Source of the DNA: Azoarcus sp. DD4 | Lineage (GTDB): Bacteria; Pseudomonadota; Gammaproteobacteria; Burkholderiales; Rhodocyclaceae | Length of the DNA: 64,000 nt | Assembly (NCBI RefSeq): GCF_006496635.1 | Contig: NZ_CP022958.1 | Location: 4,030,001 to 4,094,000 of the forward strand | Direction of reading: 5' to 3' | Shown here: piece after piece, positions 52,421 through 63,642 of the stretch | Numbering within the stretch: the first letter of the stretch is position 1 | How the letters are laid out: every line of letters begins with the position of its first letter | Position numbers and translations under genes: made by a program | Notes under the pieces: model-generated | What the model was told of the DNA's origin: nothing | Database searches by the model: none | Seen by the model: the letters and a program-made list of their open reading frames with translations, nothing else

Positions 52421-55179
52421 TCAAGCCCCCACCGGCACCCCCACCCTCAACGCGCAGTACTTGAACTCCGGGATCTTGCCAAAGGGGTCCAGCGCCGGCT
52501 GGGTCAGCAGGTTGGCCGCGGCCTCCACATAGCAGAAGGCCATGAACACCGAGCCCGGCTGCACGCCCTCGTCGGCGCGCGCTTCCAGTTCGATGTGGCC
52601 GCGCCGCGTCTCCAGCACCACCCGGCCGCCGGAAGCCACGCCGAGGCGGGCGAGATCGGCCGGATGCATGCCGCACCAGGGCACCGGATCGAGCGCGTCG
52701 AGCACGTCGGCGCGGCGCGTCATCGAGCCGGTGTGCCAGTGCTCCAGCACGCGGCCGGTGATCAGCACCATCGGGAACTCGGAATCCGGCAGCTCGGCCG
52801 CGGGCAGCGGCGTCGCCGGCACGAAACGGCCGCGACCGGTCGCAGTGGGGAAATCCGCCTGGAACAGCACCGGCTGCGAGGGCTGGTCCACCGCCACCTT
52901 GGGCGCCACCACCGCGCCCTCGCCTTCCAGCGCCGCCCAGGTGATGCCCGCATAGCTCGGCATCGCCTGAGCGAGTTCGGCGAACACCTCGTGCGGGCCG
53001 GCGTAGTCCCAGGCCAGGCCGAGGCGCTTTGCCATTTCCTGGATCACCCACCAGTCCTGGCGCGCCTCGCCCGGCAGCGGCAGCACCGGCCGCGCGAGCT
53101 GCACCAGGCGGTCGGTGTTGGTGAAGCTGCCGGCTTTCTCGTAGAGCGAGGACGCCGGCAGCACCACGTCGGCCAACATCGCGGTCTCGGTGAGGAAGAT
53201 GTCCTGCACCACCAGGTGTTCCAGGTTGGCGAGCCCCTCGCGCGCATGGCCGAGGTCGGGGTCGGACATCGCCGGGTTCTCGCCCTCGATGTACATGCCG
53301 TGGATGCGCCCTTCGCAGGCGGCGTCCATGATCTCGACCACGGTGAGGCCCGGCTCGGTGGGCAGCGGCTGGCCCCACAGCGCCTCGAAGCGGGCGCGCA
53401 CTTCGGGGTCGGCCACCTTCTGGTAGTCCGGCAGCATCATCGGGATGAGGCCCGCGTCGGACGCCCCCTGCACGTTGTTCTGGCCGCGCAGCGGATGCAA
53501 GCCGGTGCCGGGGCGACCGATCTGGCCGGTCATCAGCGCGAGCGCGATCAGGCAGCGCGCGTTGTCGGTGCCGTGGGTGTGCTGCGACACGCCCATGCCC
53601 CAGAAGATGATGGAATTCGGCCCTTTTGCGTAGGCGCGGGCGACCTCGCGCACGGTGTCGGCGGCGATACCAGTGATGGTCGCCATCCGCTCCGGCGGAT
53701 ACTGCAGCGCGGCCTCGCGAAAGGCGTCGAAGCCTTCGGTACGGCGGGCGATGAAGTCGGCGTCGATCAGTCCTTCCTCGATGATCACGCAGGCCATGGA
53801 CAGCAGCAGCGCGACGTCGGCATCCGGGCGGAACTGCATCACCCGCCAGGCATGGCGCGCGAGCGGCGTCTGGCGCGGGTCCATCATCACCAGCTTCATG
53901 CCGCGCTCGGCGGCATTCTTGATGAAGCTCGCCGCCACCGGATGGTTGGCGGAGGGATTGGCGCCGATGACGATGGCGAGGTCGGCGAATTCCACATCGC
54001 GCACCGGGTTGGAGACCGCGCCCGAGCCGATGCCTTCGAGCAACGCCGCCACCGAGGAGGCGTGGCACAGCCGGGTGCAGTGGTCGACGTTGTGGGTGCC
54101 GAAGCCGGTGCGCACCAGCTTCTGGAACAGGTAGGCCTCCTCGTTGCTGCCCTTGGCCGAGCCGAACCCGGCCAGCGCCTGCGGCCCATGCTCGCGCTTG
54201 ATGCGCGCCAGCCCGCCGGCGGCGAAGTCCAGCGCCTCTTCCCAGCTCGCCTCGCGAAAGGCGGCGAGCGGGTTGGCCGGGTCGAGGTTCACGCCCTTGG
54301 GGATGCCGGGCTTGCGGATCAGCGGTACGGTGAGGCGTTCGCGGTTGCGGCTGTAGCTGAAGCCGTAGCGGCCCTTGACGCACAAGCGCCCGGCATTGGC
54401 CGGGCCATCGCGGCCTTCGGCGAAGACGATCTTCTGGGAAGCGCCCTCGCCGGCGACGTGGTAGGTGACCTGGCAGCCGACGCCGCAGTAGGGGCAGAGG
54501 GAGTCGATCTGGCGGGTGGGAGTGTAGGTGGCGGGTGCCGGCGCCTGCACCGGCTTGGCGACCGCCGGCGCCAGCGCCCCCGTCGGACAGGCCTGCACGC
54601 ACTCGCCGCAGCCCACGCAGGTCGAGGTCCCCATCCCCACGTCCAGATCGAACACGATCTTCGATTCCGCCCCGCGATGCGCGTAGCCGATCACATCATT
54701 CACCTGGATCTCGCGGCAGGCGCGCAGGCAGCGGTTGCACTGGATGCAGGCGGCGAGGTTCACCGCAATGCCGGGGTGGCTGCTATCCGCCGCCGGCTGT
54801 TCGCGCGGTGCGAAGCGGCTCTCGCCGACGCCGAGCTGGTCGCACCAGTAGGCCAGTTCCGAATCCGCCTTTTCGGCTTCAACCGGCACGTCGGCGCGCA
54901 GCAGCTCCAGCACCATGCGCTGCGAGGCGCGGGCGCGCTGGCTGGCGCTCTGCACCTTCATGCCGGGCTTGGGCGCGCGGCAGCAGGACGGCGCCAGCAC
55001 ACGCTCGCCGTCGATCTCGACCACGCAGGCGCGGCAGTTGCCGTCGGCGCGCAGGCCGTCGGTGTAGCACAGGTGGGGAATGTCGACGCCGGCGCGGCGG
55101 GCGGCGAGCAGGATGGATTCGCCGGGCGCGGCTTCCACCGCGCGGCCGTCGAGTTCGAAGGCAATGGTGTCGGGGGCGT

Positions 55180-55183
<4 letters not shown>
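52421..55183 (-). CDS. fdsA: NAD-dependent formate dehydrogenase alpha subunit
   Basis: 920 residues. N-terminal 2Fe-2S domain (HLCYTDGLRADGNCRACVVE), His/Cys cluster and two 4Fe-4S clusters (CIQCNRCLRAC, CVGCGECVQACPTGA), a further 4Fe-4S in CPYCGVGCQ, then the bis-molybdopterin guanine dinucleotide domain. The metal ligand is Cys in TRLCHASSV, so this is the Cys form, not selenocysteine. It oxidises formate to CO2 and passes electrons to the FMN/NAD subunit. ATG 55183 overlaps the beta gene stop. Confidence 0.95.
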
Positions 55184-56895
<1,712 letters not shown>

Positions 56896-57227
56896 GCTGT
56901 TGGTCCGTTGTTGGTGCGGGAACTGGCGGGTGACGCTGGAGGAATGAGCGGAGCTTTTGCTCGCGGGTGCAAGCCGGCGGGCTTGGGGGTTGAGAGTAGA
57001 TCGCGCAGTGCCCCGGAAACCGCGAACCTTCCCGGGCCGCCCTGTTCTTCCCCCTCCCCTTCAAGGGGAGGGCTGGGGTGGGGATGGGGTTAAATACGGC
57101 GAGGAATCCAACCCCATCCCCCTCCTAACCTCCCCCTTGAAGGGGGAGGGACTAAAGGCAAAACCCTCCGCCGGCGCGGGGTAGCCGAACCGCCATCCCT
57201 CGCTCCTTCTCCCCACCTATACCCCCC
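56896..57227. other. Intergenic region upstream of formate dehydrogenase
   Basis: 332 bp containing repeat copy E (57049-57150). The 150 bp before the fdsB start should hold its promoter, but no clear motif is visible. No gene supported. Confidence 0.5.
57049..57150. repeat. Dispersed inverted-repeat element, copy E (short form)
   Basis: CCCCCTCCCCTTCAAGGGGA and CCCCCTTGAAGGGGGAGGG at the ends, GGGGTGGGGATGGGGTT and AACCCCATCCCCCTCC inside, core of about 20 bp. Like copy B it lacks the hairpin insert. Confidence 0.85.
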
Positions 57228-58754
57228 TCAAAGCAACCCCCGCCTCCCATAAGCCCGCCGCTGAATCAGCGGCGACAGCCGATATCGTTCCTCGCCATAG
57301 TGCGCGCGCAGATTCGTCAGCACCCGCGCAACAAAATCCACACCCAACCGATCCGCCCAGGCCAGCGGGCCTTCCGGGTAGTTGGTGCCGTAGCGCATCG
57401 CGGTATCGATGTCGGCCGCCGTACCTATGCCTTGGACCACGCCGTCGGCAGCTTCGTTGGCGAGCATGCAGACGGTGCGCAGCGCCACCAGGCCGGCGAC
57501 GTCGTCCAGCCGGCTGACCGCGATGCCGGCCGCCTGCAGCGTGCCGACCACCAGCTGCCAGGCTTCCTCGCCGCACTGGTCGGCGCGCGCCAGCGCAATG
57601 CGCGGCGTGTTGGCGTAGTCGCGGGCGAGGTCGAACAGCACCAGGTCGGGCGTGCCTTCCTCCGCGGCGCGATGGGTGGCGGTGCGGCCGTCGGACATCA
57701 GCAGGCGGGCATCGCCGATCAGCAGTTCGCCGCCGTGCGAGGGCGCGCCGGCGCAATGTTCGACCGCAATGCCGGCCGCCTCCAGCCGCGCCAGCAAGGG
57801 CGCGGCCACGCCGAGGTCGCCGCTGACCGACACCACCTTCGCCGGCGCGGCGTGCGGCTCCACCACCGGCTGCGGCTTGTCGGCGCCGTCGCGGTAGTCG
57901 TAGAAGCCCTGCCCGCTCTTGCGGCCGAGGCGGCCGGCCAGGGTCAGCTCCTGCTGGATCAGGCTGGGGGTGAAGCGCTTGTCGCCGAAATAGGCGTCGA
58001 ACACCGAGCGCGTCACCGCGTAGTTCACGTCGTGGCCGATCAGGTCCATCAGCTCGAACGGCCCCATCGGGAAGTTGCAGGCTTCGCGCATGATCGCGTC
58101 CAGCGTCGCCGGGGTGGCGGCGCGTTCGGCCAGCACCCGCAGCGCTTCGGCGTAGTAGGGCCGCGCCACGCGATTTACGATGAAGCCGGGCGTGGAAGTG
58201 GCATGCACCGGCACCTTGCCCCAGGCCTTGGCAGTGTCGTACAGCACGGCCGCAATCGCCGGATCGGTGGCGAGACCGGAGACGATTTCCACCAGCGCCA
58301 TGCGCGGCGCCGGATTGAAGAAGTGCAGGCCGGCGAGCTGCTGCGGGCGGGCGAGCGCCGAACCCATCGCGGTGATGGACAAGGACGAGGTATTGGTGGC
58401 GAGGATGGCGTCGGACGTCACCATCTCTTCGAGCTGGCGGAAGAGCTTCTGCTTGATCTCGAGGTTCTCGACGATGGCCTCGATCAGCAGGCCGGCGTCG
58501 GCGAGATCCTCGACACGGCTGGTGGGTTTCACCCGCGCCAGCGTGGCGTCGCAGTCGGCCTCGGCCAGCTTGCCCTTGCCGACGAGAAAGCGCAGGTCCT
58601 TCTCGATGCCGGCCTTGCCGCGCGCGACTGCCTCGGCGTTCATGTCGTACAGATAGACGGTGTGCCCGGCGCGCGCGGCGACGTGGGCGATGCCGCTGCC
58701 CATGGCGCCGGCACCGATCACCGCGACCTTGATGGAGGGAGCGAGTGCGGCCAT
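57228..58754 (-). CDS. 3-hydroxyacyl-CoA dehydrogenase (PaaH-like)
   Basis: 508 residues, typical of PaaH/PaaC-type enzymes. NAD-binding VAVIGAGAMGSGIAHVAARAG, catalytic HFFNPAPRM and E-V-SG region (LVEIVSGLAT), a first C-terminal 3HCDH domain about 185-285, and a second degenerate one at about 410-505 (YGTNYPEGPLAWADRLG). It oxidises a 3-hydroxyacyl-CoA, in phenylacetate breakdown 3-hydroxyadipyl-CoA. ATG 58754 has AGGAGG 9 nt upstream. It is the last gene of the CoA-thioester operon. Confidence 0.92.
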   Translation of the reverse strand: MAALAPSIKVAVIGAGAMGSGIAHVAARAGHTVYLYDMNAEAVARGKAGIEKDLRFLVGKGKLAEADCDATLARVKPTSRVEDLADAGLLIEAIVENLEIKQKLFRQLEEMVTSDAILATNTSSLSITAMGSALARPQQLAGLHFFNPAPRMALVEIVSGLATDPAIAAVLYDTAKAWGKVPVHATSTPGFIVNRVARPYYAEALRVLAERAATPATLDAIMREACNFPMGPFELMDLIGHDVNYAVTRSVFDAYFGDKRFTPSLIQQELTLAGRLGRKSGQGFYDYRDGADKPQPVVEPHAAPAKVVSVSGDLGVAAPLLARLEAAGIAVEHCAGAPSHGGELLIGDARLLMSDGRTATHRAAEEGTPDLVLFDLARDYANTPRIALARADQCGEEAWQLVVGTLQAAGIAVSRLDDVAGLVALRTVCMLANEAADGVVQGIGTAADIDTAMRYGTNYPEGPLAWADRLGVDFVARVLTNLRAHYGEERYRLSPLIQRRAYGRRGLL

Positions 58755-58828
58755 GCGGGAATTCCTCCTGCGTGTGATGACGAAATCGGAAGGTGCGGCG
58801 GCGCCGGATCGACCGGGCCGCGGCGGAC

Positions 58829-58996
58829 TCATTCCGGCTGGTACTGCATCCAGTTCGACTTCGGCGTGCCACAGTCGGGGCAGACGAAGTCTTCCGGCAC
58901 GTCGTCCCACAGGGTGCCGGGAGCGATGCCTTCGTCGGGCAGGCCGGTCTCTTCGTTGTAGGGGAAATAGCAGGCGCTGCACTGGTATTGAGCCAT
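58829..58996 (-). CDS. Rubredoxin-like protein, 55 residues
   Basis: A short reading frame between the quinone reductase and hydroxyacyl-CoA dehydrogenase genes encodes Cys6-x2-Cys9 (YQCSACYF) and Cys39-x2-Cys42 (FVCPDCGTPK), with GIAPGTLWDDVPEDF between, the full rubredoxin pattern. It should carry one iron and transfer single electrons in the cytosol. The operon position suggests it serves an oxygenase or a dehydrogenase of the same pathway, possibly encoded outside the window. Start ATG 58996 has GGAGAACGACC upstream. Confidence 0.92.
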   Translation of the reverse strand: MAQYQCSACYFPYNEETGLPDEGIAPGTLWDDVPEDFVCPDCGTPKSNWMQYQPE

Positions 58997-59051
58997 GGTC
59001 GTTCTCCGTTGTGGGCGGGGTTGCCCGATTTATGTAGGTGTTGTGATTGTT

Positions 59052-60032
59052 TTACTGCTGCGGCAGCACGATGAGCTTGCCCGCGACCTTGCGGCCCGCG
59101 AGCGCACGCATGGCCTCGACCGCGCCGTCCAGGCCGCAGGCCGCGGTCACCGGCGGCCTGAGGCTGCCGTCGGCAAAGTGCGCCAGCACCGCCGCCACCT
59201 GGCGCGCGGCTTCCTGCGGCTCGCGCCGCATGAGTTCGTCCCAGAACACGCCCGACGCCTCGCAGCCCTTCAGCAGCAGCAGGTTGGCCGGAATGCGCGG
59301 GATCTCACCGGCGGCGAAGCCGATGATCAGCACCCGGCCGCGCCAGGCGGTGGCGCGCAGCGCGGCCTCGGTATAAGCACCACCGACGACATCGACGACG
59401 ATGTCGGCGCCCTGCCCTGCGGTGGCGGCCTTGACGGCGTCCTTGAGGTCGGCGGCGGTGTAGTCGATGACGTCGTCGGCGCCGTGCTCGCGGCACAGCG
59501 CCAACCGTTCGGCGCTGCCTGCGGCGGCGATCACCCGCGCGCCGGCAGCCTTGGCGATCTGCACCGCGGCCAGGCCCACACCGCCGGCGGCGCCGAGCAC
59601 CAGCACGGTTTCGCCGGCCTTGATGCGGGCACGGTCGTGCAGGCCGAACCAGGCGGTGCCGTAGGTCACCAGCCCGGCGGCGGCGGCCTCGAAGCCGACC
59701 GCATCCGGCAACGGCCAGGTCTGGCTGGCCTTGGCGCGGCACAGTTCGGCATAGCCGCCGTAGGAGGTGAAAGCACAGACGCGATCGCCCGGCCGCACAT
59801 GGTTGACGCCGTCGCCCACCGCAGCGACCGTGCCGGCCACTTCGCCGCCGGGCGAGAACGGCGCCGCCGGCTTCACCTGGTATTTGCCCTGCACGATCAG
59901 GGTGTCGTAGAAGTTGATGCCGGCGGCGAAGACGCGGATGACGACTTCACCCGCCGCCGGTTGCGGGTCGGGCAGTTCGCCGACCTGCAGGACGTCGAGC
60001 GGGGCGAATTCCTGGCAGACGAGTGCGCGCAT
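59052..60032 (-). CDS. NADPH:quinone oxidoreductase family protein (zinc-independent MDR)
   Basis: 326 residues. N-terminal GroES-like domain (GINFYDTLIVQGKYQ), Rossmann motif VLGAAGGVGLAAVQIAK, and YDVI-type NADPH contacts. No structural or catalytic zinc cysteines, so it belongs to the QOR group. It may reduce a quinone or an enoyl/enone intermediate of the CoA pathway. It lies 16 bp downstream of the crotonase gene. Confidence 0.9.
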   Translation of the reverse strand: MRALVCQEFAPLDVLQVGELPDPQPAAGEVVIRVFAAGINFYDTLIVQGKYQVKPAAPFSPGGEVAGTVAAVGDGVNHVRPGDRVCAFTSYGGYAELCRAKASQTWPLPDAVGFEAAAAGLVTYGTAWFGLHDRARIKAGETVLVLGAAGGVGLAAVQIAKAAGARVIAAAGSAERLALCREHGADDVIDYTAADLKDAVKAATAGQGADIVVDVVGGAYTEAALRATAWRGRVLIIGFAAGEIPRIPANLLLLKGCEASGVFWDELMRREPQEAARQVAAVLAHFADGSLRPPVTAACGLDGAVEAMRALAGRKVAGKLIVLPQQ

Positions 60033-60048
60033 GGTCGATCTCCCCGGC

Positions 60049-60852
60049 TCAGAACGGCGCGTTGGGCGGAAACACCGCCGGGCGGCGTTCACGCACCGCG
60101 GCGAGGCCTTCGCGCACTTCGGGGCCGGTGAAGCCGAGCATTTCCAGCGCCACCGAGTTGTCGAAGATCGGCCCGGCCTGGCGCAGCCAGTTGTTGAGGC
60201 TGTGCTTGGTCCAGCGCAGCGCGCTCTGCGGTCCGGCGGCGAGCTTGCCGGCGATCTCCAGCGCGGTGTCCATCAGCGCGTCGGCCTCCACCGCCATCGA
60301 CACCAGGCCGATGCGCTCGGCTTCCTCGCCGGAGATTTCGTTGGAGAGCAGCAGGTGGAGCTTGGCCTTGGCCATGCCGCACAAGAGCGGCCAGATCATC
60401 GCGGCGTGATCGCCGGCGGCGACGCCCAGCCGGGTGTGGCCGTCGATCAGGCGCGCGTTCTTCGCCGCAATGGAGATGTCCGCCATCAGCGCCACCGCCA
60501 GGCCGCCGCCGACCGCCGGGCCGTTGATCGCGGAGACGATGACCTTCGAGCAGTTGATCATGTTGTACACGATGTCGCGCGCCTCCTTCCAGACGCGGGC
60601 GCGGTGCTCGAAGCTCTCCACCATGTCGCCGACCAGCTCCAGCGTGCCGCCGGCGGAAAAGCCCTTGGCCTGGCCGCGCACGATCACCACCGAGATGTCC
60701 GGGTCGCGGTCGATGTCGCGCCAGATGTCGGCGAGTTCGCCGTGGCCGGCGTGGTCGGCCGCCGGCAGCTTGCCATCGCGGCCCATGACGAGTTCGACGA
60801 CGCCGCGCGCGTGGCGGACGATTTCGAGGCTGGTGTAGCGGCTGTAGTCCAT
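60049..60852 (-). CDS. Crotonase-fold (enoyl-CoA hydratase/isomerase family) protein lacking both hydratase glutamates
   Basis: 267 residues. Oxyanion-hole segments are present (GQAKGFSAGGTLELV and NGPAVGGGLAVALMADI), but where enoyl-CoA hydratase has GGGCE and GQPE this protein has GGGLA and GHTR. Both catalytic Glu residues are therefore missing, so simple hydration is unlikely; ring-opening hydrolysis, isomerisation or decarboxylation are alternatives. The conserved GVAAGDHAAMIWPLLCG stretch marks a distinct subgroup. ATG 60852 is taken; the frame extends upstream through the thioesterase gene as a shadow. Confidence 0.85.
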   Translation of the reverse strand: MDYSRYTSLEIVRHARGVVELVMGRDGKLPAADHAGHGELADIWRDIDRDPDISVVIVRGQAKGFSAGGTLELVGDMVESFEHRARVWKEARDIVYNMINCSKVIVSAINGPAVGGGLAVALMADISIAAKNARLIDGHTRLGVAAGDHAAMIWPLLCGMAKAKLHLLLSNEISGEEAERIGLVSMAVEADALMDTALEIAGKLAAGPQSALRWTKHSLNNWLRQAGPIFDNSVALEMLGFTGPEVREGLAAVRERRPAVFPPNAPF

Positions 60853-60860
60853 GCGGGCGC

Positions 60861-61286
60861 TCACTTCTGTTCCGGTTGTTTCAGGTAGGCGGCGAACTTC
60901 GGTCGCCAGAATTCTTCGGTGATCGGCACCGGGCGCAGCTTGTCGATGTCGGCGAGCACGATCTTGAGCCGCCCGCGCACCCGCAGCTGCTCGCCGGCCC
61001 AGGCGCCGATCTCCAGCTGCAGCGAGGCGTTGCCGATCTCCACCACCTGCAGGCGGAAGGTCAGCAGGTCGCCGTAGCGCGAGGGCGCGAGGTACTCGAC
61101 CTCGAGCTTCACCATCGGGATGCCGAGGCGCATGTCTTCGTGCAGGGTGTGGAAGTCCACGCCCAGGCCCTCGGCGAACCAGTCTTCGACGACCTCGTTG
61201 AAGAGCTCGACGTAGCGCGGGTAGAACACGATGCCGGCGGGATCGCAGTGGGCGAAGCGGATGCGTTTGGGGCGGTCGTAGGTCAT
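60861..61286 (-). CDS. Acyl-CoA thioesterase, 4HBT family
   Basis: 141 residues, hotdog fold with the 4-hydroxybenzoyl-CoA thioesterase signature RFAHCDPAGIVFYPRY containing the catalytic Asp. It hydrolyses an acyl- or aroyl-CoA, possibly as a safety valve to free CoA. Its start overlaps the alpha/beta hydrolase stop by 4 bp, and it precedes the crotonase gene by 8 bp. Confidence 0.9.
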   Translation of the reverse strand: MTYDRPKRIRFAHCDPAGIVFYPRYVELFNEVVEDWFAEGLGVDFHTLHEDMRLGIPMVKLEVEYLAPSRYGDLLTFRLQVVEIGNASLQLEIGAWAGEQLRVRGRLKIVLADIDKLRPVPITEEFWRPKFAAYLKQPEQK

Positions 61287-62053
61287 TGAGCGATCCTCTC
61301 CACGAACTCCACCACCGCATCGATCACCGCCTGCGGCTGGTCCTTGTGCGGCGAATGCCGGCAGTCCGCCAGCTTCACCAGCTCCACATCCTTCGCCTGT
61401 GCGTCGATGCGCTCGATCTGGTCCATCGTGCCGTACTCGTCGTCCTCGCCCTGGATCGCCATCACCGGCACCGCGATGCGCGGCAGGTATTCCTCGATGT
61501 TCCAGGCACGGAAGTCCTGGTGCAGCCAGATGTCGTTCCAGCCGCGGAACACCGCGTCTACGTCGTTGTGGTACTTGCCCAGCCGGGCCGGCAGGTCGGT
61601 GGTAGTCCAGGCGACCTTGGCCTGGGCGATGCTCTTCACCGAGATGTCTTCCACCAGCACGTGCGGCGCCATCGCGATCACGCCGGCGAGCGGGGTATCG
61701 GTGCCGCCAGCGCAGATCAGCGCGATCGAACCGCCGTCGGAATGGCCGAACAGGATGGGCCGGTCCAGATCGAGTGCGGCCAGCAGCGCCGGCAGCACCG
61801 CCAGGCCTTCGTCGTGCATGTAGCCTACCGCCCGCGGCAGCGGCGCCGGGTCGGAACGGCCGTAGCCGGCACGCGAATACACCACCGCCTCGCAGCCGGT
61901 GGCGTCGGCCACCTTCTGCGGGAAGTCTCGCCACATCGACACCGAACCCAGGCCTTCATGCAGGAACACGATGGCCGGCGCGCCCTCGCGCGGGTGGGCC
62001 GAGGGCAGGCGGACGTATTCGAGGTGGGTGCCGTTGATGTTTACCGACTTCAC
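61283..62053 (-). CDS. Alpha/beta hydrolase
   Basis: 256 residues. Oxyanion region VFLHEGLGSVSMW, nucleophile FGHSDGGSIAL, acid near AIQGEDDEYGT and His in LADCRHSPHKDQP, the full catalytic triad. Relatives act on enol-lactones or CoA/ester intermediates of aromatic degradation. It lies 1 bp after livF and is coupled to the thioesterase gene. Confidence 0.88.
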   Translation of the reverse strand: MKSVNINGTHLEYVRLPSAHPREGAPAIVFLHEGLGSVSMWRDFPQKVADATGCEAVVYSRAGYGRSDPAPLPRAVGYMHDEGLAVLPALLAALDLDRPILFGHSDGGSIALICAGGTDTPLAGVIAMAPHVLVEDISVKSIAQAKVAWTTTDLPARLGKYHNDVDAVFRGWNDIWLHQDFRAWNIEEYLPRIAVPVMAIQGEDDEYGTMDQIERIDAQAKDVELVKLADCRHSPHKDQPQAVIDAVVEFVERIAQ

Positions 62054-62054
62054 G

Positions 62055-62843
62055 TCAGACTCCCAGGTGCTTCTGGATGAGTTCGGGATTGTTGCGGACC
62101 TCTTCGCTCGGACCGTCGAACACCACCTGGCCCTTGACCACGATCATCGAACGGTCGGTGATCGAGGTTACCGCAGCGTGATTCTTGTCGACGATCACGG
62201 TGGCGATGCCGCTGTCGCGGATCTCGCGGATCACCCGCCAGATCTCGCGCACGATCAGCGGCGCCAGGCCTTCGGTGGCCTCGTCGAGGATCAGCAGGTC
62301 GGGGTTGGTCATCAGCGCGCGGCCGATGGTGAGCATCTGCTGTTCGCCGCCGGAGAGCTGGCCGCCGCCGTTGTTGATGCGCTCGGCCAGCCGCGGGAAG
62401 GTCGCCATCACCCGGTCGAAGGTCCAGTCCTGCTGGCCATCGACACCGGCGCGCGCGGCCATGTTGAGGTTCTCGCGCACCGACAGGTTGGGGAAGATGC
62501 CGCGGCCTTCCGGCACGTAGGCGATGCCCATGCGCGCGATCTTGTAGGTCGGCCCGCCGGTCATGCGCTGACCGCGCACCAGCACGCCGCCTGCGCGCGG
62601 ATTGACAAAGCCGAGCAGGGTGCGGATCAGCGTGGTCTTGCCCATGCCGTTGCGGCCCATCAGGCCCAGCGCCTCGCCCTTGCAGATGTGGAAATTGACG
62701 CCGTGCAGGATGTGGCTGGCGCCGTAGTAGGTGTGGAGGCCGACGCCTTCGAGCAGCATCTCGCGCTCGTCCGCGCCCTGCTGCGCGAGTTCATGCTGCT
62801 CGGCCCCGGCAGTGCGCACGATGTCCATCGTCATCTCACTCAT
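62055..62843 (-). CDS. livF: ABC transporter ATP-binding protein, LivF type
   Basis: 262 residues. Walker A GRNGMGKTT, signature QLSGGEQQML, Walker B LLILDEATEGLAP. It is one of two ATPases of a branched-chain amino-acid-type (HAAT) importer. ATG 62843 is chosen after GAGGCGG; it overlaps livG by 8 bp. The operon context suggests the importer takes up an aromatic or other organic acid used by the CoA pathway rather than amino acids. Confidence 0.93.
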   Translation of the reverse strand: MSEMTMDIVRTAGAEQHELAQQGADEREMLLEGVGLHTYYGASHILHGVNFHICKGEALGLMGRNGMGKTTLIRTLLGFVNPRAGGVLVRGQRMTGGPTYKIARMGIAYVPEGRGIFPNLSVRENLNMAARAGVDGQQDWTFDRVMATFPRLAERINNGGGQLSGGEQQMLTIGRALMTNPDLLILDEATEGLAPLIVREIWRVIREIRDSGIATVIVDKNHAAVTSITDRSMIVVKGQVVFDGPSEEVRNNPELIQKHLGV

Positions 62844-63642
62844 GTTCCGCCTCGTGTCCAAGGTAGGCCTGCTGCACGTCAGGGCTGTTGCGTATCTGCT
62901 CCGGCGTGCCCGATTCCAGCACCACGCCGTTGACCATCACGGTGATGGTGTCGGCGACCGCGAACACCGCGTCCATGTCGTGCTCCACCAGCAGGATGGC
63001 GCGGTTCTGCTTGAGCTTGTTGAGCAGCCCGACCATCTGCGCCGACTCCTCCGAGCCCATGCCGGCGAGCGGCTCGTCGAGCAGCAGCACCTCGGCGTCG
63101 GTGGCCAGCACCATCGCGATCTCGAGCTGGCGCTGCTCGCCGTGCGACATGATCCCGGCGATACGGTCCTCACGGCCGGCAAGCCCCGCCTCGACGATGG
63201 CCGCGCGGGCGCGCTCCAGGGTGTCGGACAGCCTGAGCGCGTCGGTGAAGATCCTCCACGGCCGCGGATGGCGCGACTGCGCGGCGAGCCGGCAGTTCTC
63301 CAGCACGGTGAATTGCGGAAAGATGTTGGTGCGCTGGTAGCTGCGGCCGACGCCTATCTTCGAACGCTGTGCGTTGGTCAGGCCGGTGATGTCCTTGCCC
63401 TTCAACAGAATGCGGCCCTCGGACGGCGGCAGGTCGCCCGACAGCATGTTGATGCAGGTCGATTTGCCGGCGCCGTTGGGCCCCAGCAGCGCGTGCAGCT
63501 TGCCGCGCTCCAGCGTGAGGCAGACGCCCTGGTTGGCCGCCAGGCCGCCGAAGCGGCGGGTCAGCTTGTCGGCCACCATCAGCGCCTCCCCCGTCAGGTG
63601 GGGCTGCACCGCGGCCTTGATGTCGCCGGTCATCTCACCCAT
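62836..63642 (-). CDS. livG: ABC transporter ATP-binding protein, LivG type
   Basis: 268 residues. Walker A GPNGAGKST, signature MSHGEQRQLEI, Walker B VLLLDEPLAGMG, and the C-terminal helix PDVQQAYLG characteristic of LivG. Start overlaps the livM stop by 8 bp. It works with LivF, LivM and a LivH expected beyond the window. Confidence 0.94.
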   Translation of the reverse strand: MGEMTGDIKAAVQPHLTGEALMVADKLTRRFGGLAANQGVCLTLERGKLHALLGPNGAGKSTCINMLSGDLPPSEGRILLKGKDITGLTNAQRSKIGVGRSYQRTNIFPQFTVLENCRLAAQSRHPRPWRIFTDALRLSDTLERARAAIVEAGLAGREDRIAGIMSHGEQRQLEIAMVLATDAEVLLLDEPLAGMGSEESAQMVGLLNKLKQNRAILLVEHDMDAVFAVADTITVMVNGVVLESGTPEQIRNSPDVQQAYLGHEAEHE

